Below are positions 36,934 to 44,379 of a stretch of 64,000 bases of DNA, one piece after another; position 1 is the stretch's first letter, and each line of letters starts with the position of its first letter. The stretch comes from Prochilodus magdalenae. Lineage: Eukaryota; Chordata; Actinopteri; Characiformes; Prochilodontidae. A program made the translations under genes and the position numbers. The stretch spans positions 682,001-746,000 of the forward strand of contig JAMWET010007207.1 in NCBI GenBank assembly GCA_024036415.1. The letters are read 5' to 3'. Below the pieces are notes generated by a model that did no database searches, was not told where the DNA came from, and was given only the letters and a program-made list of their open reading frames with translations.

Positions 36934-37375
36934 TATTATATAGCGAGTCAAGTTTCAACATGAACACACGTCGCGTTTCAGGAAGCAGCTAATAGCAAGA
37001 GCGGCTAACATCCTCAATACCGGTCGCACACGTGTTTATGAAAGTCCTACTAAGCCGTGTTTCTACAGACTTACAGAAGTGGTGTAGTTACTGTGAGGCT
37101 GATGTCCGTGTTAAGTCTGTGGCATGTTTGGTTCTGGTACATGCTAGCCTTTGGTAAACTGAGCTGTCATGCTACTACAGATGCTACTGCTACATCGCTG
37201 GCGCGCACAGCGACTCATAATCTGTGACCAGTCTAATCAAAACACGACCTTTATACAGATTAAAGACCGAAGACGTGTAAAGTCTTGCCTTCGCTGTGCT
37301 TCCCAGCCGTCCGCTCCACAGCGGCTGGAGAGGTTTGGCGAGGGAGTACAGGGCTCTGGTGGAGCAGGAAGCCAT
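27754..37375 (-). CDS. idh3g: Isocitrate dehydrogenase [NAD] subunit gamma, mitochondrial (13 coding exons)
   Basis: Regulatory subunit of the mitochondrial NAD-dependent isocitrate dehydrogenase, which turns isocitrate into 2-oxoglutarate in the TCA cycle. In the known enzyme the gamma subunit binds the activators citrate and ADP next to the catalytic alpha subunit. Coding exons: 37289-37375, 36749-36799, 35265-35276, 35029-35126, 33356-33471, 33204-33264, 31663-31795, 31271-31404, 30092-30194, 29741-29887, 29252-29346, 28643-28703, 27754-27855. All phases close to give 399 residues (human IDH3G is about 393). Residues 1-29 lack acidic residues and fit a transit peptide. Motifs: IPGDGIGPE (65-73), [14 protein letters not shown] (173-186), [10 protein letters not shown] (222-231), NLYGN and [15 protein letters not shown] in exon 10, [10 protein letters not shown] in the last exon. 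Gamma rather than beta is indicated by the CVPVDFE-V and [14 protein letters not shown] stretches. Odd points: GC donor in intron 1, pyrimidine microsatellite at the exon 2 acceptor, and a 12-nt exon 3. Confidence 0.95.
28643..28703 (-). CDS. idh3g: idh3g exon 12
   Basis: Acceptor TTCCTTAG; donor CAG then GTAAGG. It encodes [20 protein letters not shown]. Confidence 0.95.
28980..29044. repeat. A-run and T-run in idh3g intron 11
   Basis: An A9-10 run at about 28999-29008 is followed by a T-run of about 26 bases at 29019-29044. On the transcribed strand the latter is an A-run. Confidence 0.8.
29252..29346 (-). CDS. idh3g: idh3g exon 11
   Basis: Acceptor TTTATCAG; donor CTGAA then GTAAGG. It encodes [20 protein letters not shown] through LMLDHL and the first two bases of Lys. 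Confidence 0.96.
29741..29887 (-). CDS. idh3g: idh3g exon 10
   Basis: Acceptor GTTTTAG; donor ACG then GTGAGT. It encodes 49 codons, [20 protein letters not shown] through YAVFET. Confidence 0.97.
30092..30194 (-). CDS. idh3g: idh3g exon 9
   Basis: Acceptor CTTAACAG; donor CAG then GTAAAT. It encodes [20 protein letters not shown] through IVDNTTMQ. Confidence 0.97.
30515..30600 (+). repeat. Unclassified dispersed repeat, copy 2
   Basis: Related to 11875-11965: GACTAGTCTACTTGTC, then CTTTACTG, CGATGACGCCTTAAG and TTGATGTTGACTAATCA. It lies in idh3g intron 8. Type unknown. Confidence 0.5.
30976..31092. repeat. (TA)n palindromic tract followed by a long T-run
   Basis: About 87 bases of nearly pure alternating TA, with small interruptions, are followed by ~30 T residues. 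The tract lies in idh3g intron 8. Such tracts can extrude as cruciforms and are prone to length change and assembly error. Confidence 0.9.
31271..31404 (-). CDS. idh3g: idh3g exon 8
   Basis: Acceptor GTTTCAG; donor ATCAT then GTGAGT. It encodes [20 protein letters not shown] through VTAVHKANI. Confidence 0.97.
31663..31795 (-). CDS. idh3g: idh3g exon 7
   Basis: Acceptor TTCTTTAG; donor GAG then GTAAAC. It encodes [20 protein letters not shown] through [14 protein letters not shown], the most diagnostic block of the family. Confidence 0.97.
33204..33264 (-). CDS. idh3g: idh3g exon 6
   Basis: Acceptor TTTATAG; donor CTCCG then GTAAGG. It encodes [20 protein letters not shown], part of the substrate-facing loop in the family. 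Confidence 0.93.
33356..33471 (-). CDS. idh3g: idh3g exon 5
   Basis: Acceptor CACTGCAG; donor AAGG then GTCAGT. It encodes [16 protein letters not shown] through [11 protein letters not shown]. Confidence 0.95.
34315..34783. mobile_element. Non-autonomous DNA transposon with terminal inverted repeats
   Basis: The left end CAAGGGTTGGACAATGAAAC and the right end, read in reverse, CAGGGGTTGGACACTGAAAC continue as a ~30-bp inverted pair reaching ACACCTG. TA lies outside each end. The ~469-bp interior has no usable transposase. The TA target site fits a Tc1/mariner-type MITE. It lies inside idh3g intron 4, between exons 4 and 5, so it is transcribed as part of the pre-mRNA. Confidence 0.85.
35029..35126 (-). 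CDS. idh3g: idh3g exon 4
   Basis: Acceptor ATCTACAG; donor CTTCAG then GTCAGT. It encodes [20 protein letters not shown] and on through [12 protein letters not shown], the start of the conserved dehydrogenase fold. Confidence 0.95.
35265..35276 (-). CDS. idh3g: idh3g exon 3, 12-nt microexon
   Basis: A pyrimidine-rich acceptor (CTCCTCCTGAAG) precedes GGACAAAGCATA, which is followed by a strong GTAAGTG donor. It encodes GQSI in phase 0, giving [12 protein letters not shown] after joining exon 4. The human protein has EQTIPPSAKYGG at this place. Without the exon this segment is missing while the frame stays open. Confidence 0.75.
35875..36353 (-). repeat. Teleost repeat starting CAGTGGTGGAC
   Basis: Read on the minus strand, it starts CAGTGGTGGACGTGGTAGAC and contains the repeated AAGTACTTAAGTAT-like phrases typical of a common fish non-autonomous repeat (hAT-like in my recollection). 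The far end is not well defined. It lies in idh3g intron 2. Confidence 0.5.
36749..36799 (-). CDS. idh3g: idh3g exon 2
   Basis: Acceptor TTTCAG then GTTTATGG; donor ACA then GTGAGTGA. It encodes 17 codons, [17 protein letters not shown]. This is the poorly conserved stretch between transit peptide and core, so the exon call rests on splice signals, phase and position. Confidence 0.7.
36802..36933. repeat. Purine/pyrimidine microsatellite at the idh3g exon 2 acceptor
   Basis: About 132 bases of only A and G on the plus strand (GAAA and GA units) are only C and T on the transcribed sense strand. The tract ends directly at the CAG that precedes exon 2, so it is the polypyrimidine tract of that splice site. 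It holds no AG on the sense strand. Confidence 0.95.
37289..37375 (-). CDS. idh3g: idh3g exon 1, start codon and transit peptide
   Basis: The ATG at 37373-37375 opens 29 codons ([20 protein letters not shown] and on) rich in Ala, Ser, Leu and basic residues with no Asp or Glu, as expected for mitochondrial import. The exon ends GCGAAG, followed by GCAAGA, a GC-type donor in phase 0. No good GT donor lies nearby in a frame that joins exon 2. Confidence 0.8.
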
Positions 37376-38224
37376 TTTCTCCTCTGGCTCTGAATTACTG
37401 AGCTAGCAGTTGGTACAGATTCCGGGGCGTGTTTTATTTTGGTTTCCACATCATGAACTATGAGACTGTGATTGACAACAAGAATCAATCTGACCACCGT
37501 TACAGGTAAATGTATTACACACCACAGTGGAAAAGGATTCCTGTAACTTCTTAAAGGGACCCTGGCTGTGTATATACAGGATACAGTGTTCATATCCAAT
37601 ATTATTAAAATATGACACAAACCAAACGGAAATGTTTTCTTTATTATTAAAAAACATGATAAATAGGCCTGACTCCTCTATATGTAGGCCGCCATAGTCG
37701 CATGGTGATGATGTCATACAGCTACATATATAGATATATATATATATAGTATGTGTGTGTGTGTTTGTGTGTGTGTACATACTGTATATGTCATAAAAGG
37801 TATTCTCCTGAGTCATGTTGCTATAACTACAGCTGGAATTGTATATTAAACTTAGATATTGCCATGAATTATTACATATGATATGCTGTATAACTAAAAC
37901 TTTTCTTTTTGTAATTTTGATGCATTTAATCTCAATTAAGATGCACAACAGGGTTATGATCATTTCCAGTGGCACTGAGGGGATGCAACTGGAAAAATAT
38001 TGTGTCTTTTTAACAAATAAATACGTTTTTCACTTATCATATGTACTGTACAACAGATGTTCATTTGGTTGTTTGTTTTTGACTAAACAACTAAACAAAA
38101 TCTGACAGCACAAAATATATTTAAGCAGCAATTCAAATGATACAGTTTATAATATTTTATTATAACTCACTGTAATTATTTTGATTACATAAATAATTTG
38201 TTTATCCTGCTAAAACACAACATT
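37376..38224. promoter_or_regulatory. idh3g upstream region
   Basis: Sequence upstream of the idh3g start codon. The 5' untranslated region and promoter of idh3g should lie just right of 37375, but I see no TATA box at a convincing place. A (TG)n-like tract lies at about 37749-37778 next to a short (TA)n. No SSR4-like reading frame is visible here. Confidence 0.45.
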
Positions 38225-38720
38225 GATCGGGTAGTGAAGGACAATGTCAGGTGGCAGTAATAAGGTTGTACTGACAAGCTGAGTATCCAAAAACATGGGA
38301 CTGCCATTTTTGCCAAGTCAGTTTATGAAATTTCTGGGCTGCTAGATTTGCCATGGTCAACTTTACATACTCTGTATGCAAAATGGAATAGTCCAGGAGC
38401 AACAACAGCTCAGCCACAAAGGTGTAGATCATGCAACCTCACAGAGCAGGTCCGCCAAGAGCTGCAGCGCACAGTGCCTATTCTCTGTTGCGTCACTTAC
38501 TGAAGAGTTTCAGTCTGCTCCTGGAGACAAAACAAGCACAGGAACAGTGTTTCAGAAGCTTCACAAAATTGCTTATGTGGGCATACAGCTGCACACAAGC
38601 CTAAAATCAAATTACACAATGCCTAGGGTCGTAGTGATGTAAAGCATGTCGCCACTCAGGACTCTGGAGCAGTGCAAAGATGTTTTGTGGAGCAATGAAT
38701 CATACTTTACTATCTGACAA
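38225..38720 (+). mobile_element. Tc1-like transposon remnant
   Basis: Wording and order match the element at 12010-12755: TTTTGCCAAGTCAGTTTATG, GAGCAACAACAGCTCAGCC, CTTCACAAAATTGCTTATG and finally TTTTGTGGAGCAATGAATC. The last is the decayed WS(D/N)ES region around the first catalytic residue, here changed to Asn. It is a dead copy between the two divergent genes. Confidence 0.75.
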
Positions 38721-38989
38721 TCTAATGGATGAATACAATTATTATACCGCAATACTTTAAAATACTGTCACAATACTCAATAATGCTATTTTCAAGAAAG
38801 CAGTTTCTAAGAAAAAAAGCATCTATGATATAATACAGTAACAATAAACTACAAACTGTACTGTACTAAATTCAATTAAATGCGTCTAATTTAGCATATA
38901 TTTTAATAAAAGATGTAGTTAGTAATTTCTTTTGAAGTGCATTTACACATAGCACCCAGAAGTGCTTTTCACAGCTTTACACAGAGAGA

Positions 38990-39235
38990 AAGAGAGGAAC
39001 CTTTTGAACCGATTCCTTTCAATGAATCTAAACTGATTCACTAGTACAACATAAAAGAGAATCACACATTGTGTATCAGCTGCGCTATGTTTACCTCAGC
39101 TATAGGCGGGACAATCTAAATACAACTGAAATGGAGAAAACCCAATTTTCTTGTATTTAAAATGTCTCGACTAGTGCTTAAAAAATCATTGAATCTAACC
39201 GTTCAAATGAATCGGTTCAGCATATTGAATCCGTT
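38990..39235. repeat. GAATC/GATTC-rich block
   Basis: Several copies of GAATC, GATTC and GAATCGGTTC-like words in both orientations (GAACCGATTCC, AACTGATTCACTAG, AATGAATCGGTTCAGC). A comparable block lies at 52960-53280. Probably part of a fish repeat, class unknown. Confidence 0.5.
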
Positions 39236-39560
39236 TACCCCACGTTCAGTCCCACGTGGTTTGGACGCGCGCGTCGTGACGAAATCATTGTTAGTCCATC
39301 GAAACCGGAACATCTCTGTGCCGCACAGGCGTTTTCTGCTGGCGGTGTACTGTAAGGTTCGCTCGCTGGGACGGAACGAATGGATTCTGTTTGAGGTGTG
39401 TGACTGGAGAGGTTCTGTTCTGCGGACGTGGTTCCTTTTCATAAACACAGCTATCCTCATTGGGAGTCAACATGCCCTGATCGCCCCCTTATACTCCTCC
39501 TCTACTGGTGTTGCTCATCTGTGCTTCGGGGAAACCTACTGATCTGATCGCCATAAACGG
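39236..39560 (+). promoter_or_regulatory. fam3a: GC-rich block, candidate fam3a promoter and first exon
   Basis: This CpG-richer stretch (GGACGCGCGCGTCGTGACG near 39262-39281) sits upstream of the fam3a start codon exon and in the same orientation. Possible non-coding exon donors are AAACG-GTAATC at 39559 and ATACAG-GTATAC at 39596. No ATG of fam3a lies here; translation starts in the exon at 44316. Which donor is used cannot be decided from sequence. Confidence 0.4.
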
Positions 39561-40440
39561 TAATCCAGGTTCTCTGGTTCGTTAGCTGATATACAGGTAT
39601 ACTGATGAAAATGGTTTAGCCGGTAGGTAACCTGGATAGCTAACTGATTAGCATTAGCAAATAAACTGTGTTATGTGTTGCAGTTCAGCACATGATGTTC
39701 TGACTGGCATACCAAACAACACAGGGCACAGAGAAAGACTGGTGGAGGAAATAAACTGAGAAAAAAAACTTTGTTAAAAAGTTATTAACGTTCAGCGTTG
39801 CGTTTAGCCACTATAGCTTTGTATGGAAAACGCCGTACACATATTAGCAATAGAGTCCTAGTAGTAGAAACGCACACAAACGTAAGATGTGAAAAATATT
39901 GGTTTAAACTTCCTTTCCGAATGGAGCGGTTTCTTAGATCAAGTGAGTAATGATCAATCTGATAAAGAGCGAGTTAATAAGTGTACGCCATGCAGTAAAG
40001 GGAAAGGTGGGGAATGCTGTGTGTGTGTTTGCTTATCCGCTCTCTCCCTGACTGACTGAGTGCCTCCTTATTCCCGATAATTAACCGAGATATTCATTGT
40101 GCTGAATGTCTGATTTGTACACAGCCACAAAGTAACTGTATTAATAGCAGTATTACATCACTACATGCGATAGCTGAAAATCCACGTGGGTTTGGGCTTT
40201 ATCTGTGAGTTTGATTACTATGAGGAGGGCGAGTGCAGACCCACGCCATCTGCTGGTTGAATGGTGAATTACCTTTCATTTTACCACGATTTTTATTTTA
40301 GTAAACGGATAAAAGGCTGGAACTTTCGTGACAGCCATTTTGCGATCACACAGGCACAACAGCTACGAATACAGCATCGAAACAATATTTTACCATACAT
40401 GCCAACTGGTGGTCGGTTAATGGTCAATCCTCAAGGGCTA

Positions 40441-40849
40441 TGTAAACATTGTTATTAAACTTTTACATCACCATAGTAGAGCAACATTAAAAACAGGTAA
40501 CCGAGTATGAAAAGAAATCTAAGGATTATTGAGACAATAAATTAAAAGGGGGAAAATACAACACCAGCGTATCGTGGCGTAACTAGCGATCTGATTGGCT
40601 CTTTATCGTGAGAGGCGGGGCTTCCTTTGTAAACAGGATTAAATTAAATGTAAACATTTATTTAATTATTACATTTTTACATCGCCATAGTAGAGCAACA
40701 TTAAAAACAGGTAACCAAGTATGAAAAGAAATCTAAGGATTATTGAGACAATACATTAAAAGGGGAAAATACAATACCAGGGTATTTGGCGTAACTAGCG
40801 ATCTGATTGGCTCTTTTTCGTAAGGGGCGGGTCTTACTCTGTAAACAGG
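40441..40849. repeat. Tandem duplication with CCAAT and GC boxes
   Basis: Two ~200-bp units, about 40441-40637 and 40649-40849, share CATAGTAGAGCAACATTAAA, AATCTAAGGATTATTGAGAC and GTAACTAGCGATCTGATTGG. Each has an inverted CCAAT box (ATTGG at about 40594 and 40806) followed by a GC box (AGGCGGGG at 40613; GGGGCGGG at about 40824). The second unit is followed by GCGCCATGTTGG, which looks like a YY1-type word. The divergence between units is low, so the duplication is fairly recent. Confidence 0.8.
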
Positions 40850-40918
40850 CGCCATGTTGGATGTTAACAAGCTCTATTTTAAATTTTTTCTTTAAAAAAA
40901 AGGTTTTTTCTTGAATTA

Positions 40919-41497
40919 CACTTATCATTACAAAATGGTTGCACCCAGAAGGAAGTGTCAGACTGCAGTGCTATTGGGAAGGAAGATAAAGGTTACCAGG
41001 AACAATTAATGATGAAAACCTAGACTGATATATTTATTAAGCTACACATAAAGTTGTGTCACAATATGGCGTCGGGCCGCCTTGTTTGCTACATGCCAGA
41101 CATCACGGCATGGAGTTGTAGAGTTCCAGCGGATTTTACCGTAGGGGTGAAGGTGGAGTCACACCCCTGGGCACCTCTGGATGTGTGACTTGCCGCTGTA
41201 CCACGGTGCCTCCACACACATATTTGTTGGTTGTCTTCAGCAAGACAAAAACATGAGGCATACACACAAGATGGTACCAACACAACAGCATAAGGACAAA
41301 TGGAAACCATGCCCAAAAAGACAACCTTATATAGTCACTCAGGTACAGTGATGAGGCTGGTTCTTGCTTACCTTACATGCACGGCAGAGCGTGAAACTTG
41401 AATTATTGGCAAGCCTCACGATATCAAACCTCCCCATCAAGTTTCGTGCCTGTCGGTTGATTTCTTCTGGTTGCAACATAGTTTGTTTTCTTTGAGT
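40919..41497 (-). mobile_element. Tc1/mariner-like element, family A copy 5
   Basis: The left end CACTTATCATTACAAAATGG follows TA. The interior carries GGTGCCTCCACACACATATT and CACGATATCAAACCTCCCC as in other family A copies. The right end is near TTTGAGT before TTA. The minus-strand frame is short and broken. Confidence 0.65.
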
Positions 41498-42279
41498 TTA
41501 ATATCAAAATGTCAGTCTCCATCTAAGTAAACATCTAAAGTAGTGAACTAAAAAGTTTAAGATTAAAACTAAAAACCTGTTTAAAACTAAGTGCATAAAT
41601 CGTGAAATATACAACAAATGTGATTTGATGAATGTAAAATTTTACTAATGTAATTACAGTAATGCATAATATTGTTTCGTTTTATGGATTGGCGGCCAGG
41701 TCAGAGTGCTGGGCTCCAACACCCCTTGCAGTTTAGAAAAATAATGAATTTATTAAAATAAACATTATTAAAACCAAACAAAACATTTTCCGGGTACAGA
41801 GAAAAATCAGCTAGAAATCTGGCTCTCTGCCTTCTTCCGCCAAAGAAAATGGCAGTGGGTAACACTAGGAAGGAAACCGCAGCCAGCTTTTGACTATTAA
41901 TGTGGGTATAGTGATTGTAATGGGGAATGTTTCCATCAGAATGAGTCTCAGAAAGTTAAAATATACAGGTCTGAAGTTTAAAAATAGAAGATCCCACTGT
42001 TCAGGATCAGATTTAGAGTGAAATAGCCAACGGTAGCTGCGCTAAACATATTTCAAGTGAACTGAGCATCGTTAAAAGCAACTAGCTCTAAACAGTGAAT
42101 ACAGTAATAACAGCTCTAAGGTAAAGGTGAGGTAACTGGTCATGTGACAGTAATAATATACTACACTGTATGTAGAATCTTGTTACTGTACTGCATACTT
42201 CACACAGTGAGCAGTATGCCATATGCAGTACATACAGTATTACTGTAGTATGTAGTGTGCCATTTCAAAAACAGCCAAT
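41498..42279. other. No gene or clear repeat recognised
   Basis: Sequence upstream of, or within, the long 5' intron of fam3a. Nothing supported. Confidence 0.4.
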
Positions 42280-42564
42280 GGCTACATCCGAAATGCCATA
42301 CTTAAGCGGTACATTCTGAATTCGATCTAGTACATACTAGTTTGTGGAAAAAGTACGTACTGTTAGTAGGTCAGTGGGCAGTATGCACATTTCCTCAGAC
42401 GCACGACATCTGCCATCTTACCTGTGTCCTTTGTACCATTCATATTGTAGCTCCCCTGGAATCATGGGATAGGAAAGTGTGTACATGTTCAGACGTACTA
42501 ACTATTCTCGCATACTGCTTTCATGTACTGTATAATATGGAAGTACGCCATTTCAGATGCAGCC
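42280..42564. mobile_element. Short element with terminal inverted repeats
   Basis: The left end GGCTACATCCGAAATGCCAT and the right end, read in reverse, GGCTGCATCTGAAATGGCGT match at 17 of 21 positions. AAT lies outside both ends. The interior has the GTATGCACATTTC and GCCATCTTA phrases of a fish MITE. There is no coding capacity. Confidence 0.65.
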
Positions 42565-44315
42565 AATGTCTTCTTTGTGCCTGTTCGCCTCTGCTTCTGG
42601 GCTGGGTTGCCAGGTACCACGACACATGGCCCACACAGAAACTAAGAAGCACCCCTTTAATTTGTGTCACAATGAAATCACAGGATTAACAGGTAAAAAG
42701 GGTTAAAAATCAGGAAACTCCTGATTCATCGGGCCATGTAAAATACAAGCTGAACTACAAAATAGTGCCACACTGTTTGCTCTGTGGTAGTGAAGCTGTT
42801 GGTTTTAGCTAGTACCTGGACAACTTTCTCTTTCCAGGTTCAGATGCGAAGGCTTTAGACTGAGATTAATTCTCATGTCTGTGTACATGATGAAAAGCCA
42901 TCATTGCCAAAGACAAATAATCATGCCATCTAAATATGTGGAAAGCTAATCTTTGATAATGCTACAAAGCACTGCTACCAGAATTGGATAAAACTAAGCT
43001 TAAAGGTACAAGCGTAAGCAAGATGCACTGCGTTGTGAGACACCGCTGCATTGAAGCTCATCTTTATTAGAACCCCAAACAAGCAGCCAGTCGCAACAAC
43101 GCACAAAATAAACAGCTATTAATGTATGTAAAGATAGACAGGGTGTGTTAGTCATTTTTATTTAGACTCTAATTTTACAGTGCATCTTTCAACAAGACTG
43201 GAGGCTCCATAAAAAGTCCCGAGTAGAGCTGTCAACTACAAGCTGTCAACTACATGCTGTCAAACGGCGCTGGTGTCAGATTTAACCGAATATTAGGGAG
43301 AAACAACAGGTTATTTGAATTGCCTCCAATTCATGGTTAGCTCCTGTTTGCTGTCCCTAAAAGGATTTATAGGCCTTGTTTTGACAATTTAACATTTGGT
43401 TAGCTCAATTCCAAATTATTCCAGTTTTGAAGTATTATATACTGTGTACTAGATTAATTTGCTGAAATTACAGTGTCCAGCCAGGAGACTAGCTGCTTCT
43501 ACCTGTGCAGAATCAGAATTGGAATCAGATTCAGGCTTGCTTGGCCAAGTATGTTTACACATACAAGGTGTTTGTCTTTGGTTACATTAGTTGTCACAGT
43601 GCACAGAGCATGACAACATTTTACAAGTACAAAACATGCAACATACCACTATTCATGAAGTTCACATTAATCCAGTTATGTTTATTTTGGAAATGCATGT
43701 TGTGCCAGTCTAATGAGTGTATAATGTTTATCGATTTGACAGTAGAAAACTTCAAGACTGTAGAATTAACACTGGGCTCCAAAAGTCTGAGACTACTAGT
43801 GAAAATGCTTCTGTTATATATTCCTCTCTGTAAGACATAAGGAAGAAACGGGCCTCTGCATGGCATGTGAGTGCGTCTGAGCATAATTGGATTTCTGCAG
43901 TTATCTGATTTTTCAAATGACTGCGTAAAAAACAGACTGTGGTACTGTAAATAAACAAGCAGCAAAATGACAGCAAAGCACTTTCGGGGTGGCCCTGAAA
44001 CCAACTACATGCTTGACGAAACAAAAGCTGTACATTTTCCTCTTCATCCTCTGGATGATGTGTGCTTGTATTTTCAGGTTAAATGACTTGATATTTTAAA
44101 GCGGTGGCATATGGTTTGAGTTTTAGGTTGTTAGTCACGTCTTCTTCTATGAGTTTATTGGTCAGGTGGAAAGCAGAAATTCGATTAGTGCCTGACTCGT
44201 ATAGCTACAAAATGTATATTATCTCATTACCTAAATGTGTGTAAACATGTTGAATGAATTACTGACAAAGTCAGGTTTCCTGAATGTGTAACCCGTGTGT
44301 TCTTGCTCACAACAG

Positions 44316-44379
44316 GAGACTCATCAAAGTGGCCTTTTTCTGTTCTGGGTCTGCCGTCCAGCTAACATGAGACTGGCAG
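44316..44379 (+). CDS. fam3a: fam3a first coding exon (start codon at 44367)
   Basis: Acceptor CTCACAACAG; donor GCAG then GTATGT. It encodes MRLA and the first base of Gly. The first 51 bases are untranslated. The same five residues, MRLAG, start human FAM3A. Confidence 0.9.

Noticed and set aside
36704..36967. Leu-Ser-Phe repeat frames on the minus strand
   Set aside because: Translation of the intronic pyrimidine tract. Only 36749-36799 is exon.
37451..37975. 174-codon minus-strand open frame upstream of idh3g
   Set aside because: It runs through a (TG)n/(TA)n microsatellite, giving HTHTIYIYIY-type protein, and has no domain. It is also not in a position that fits an exon of idh3g.
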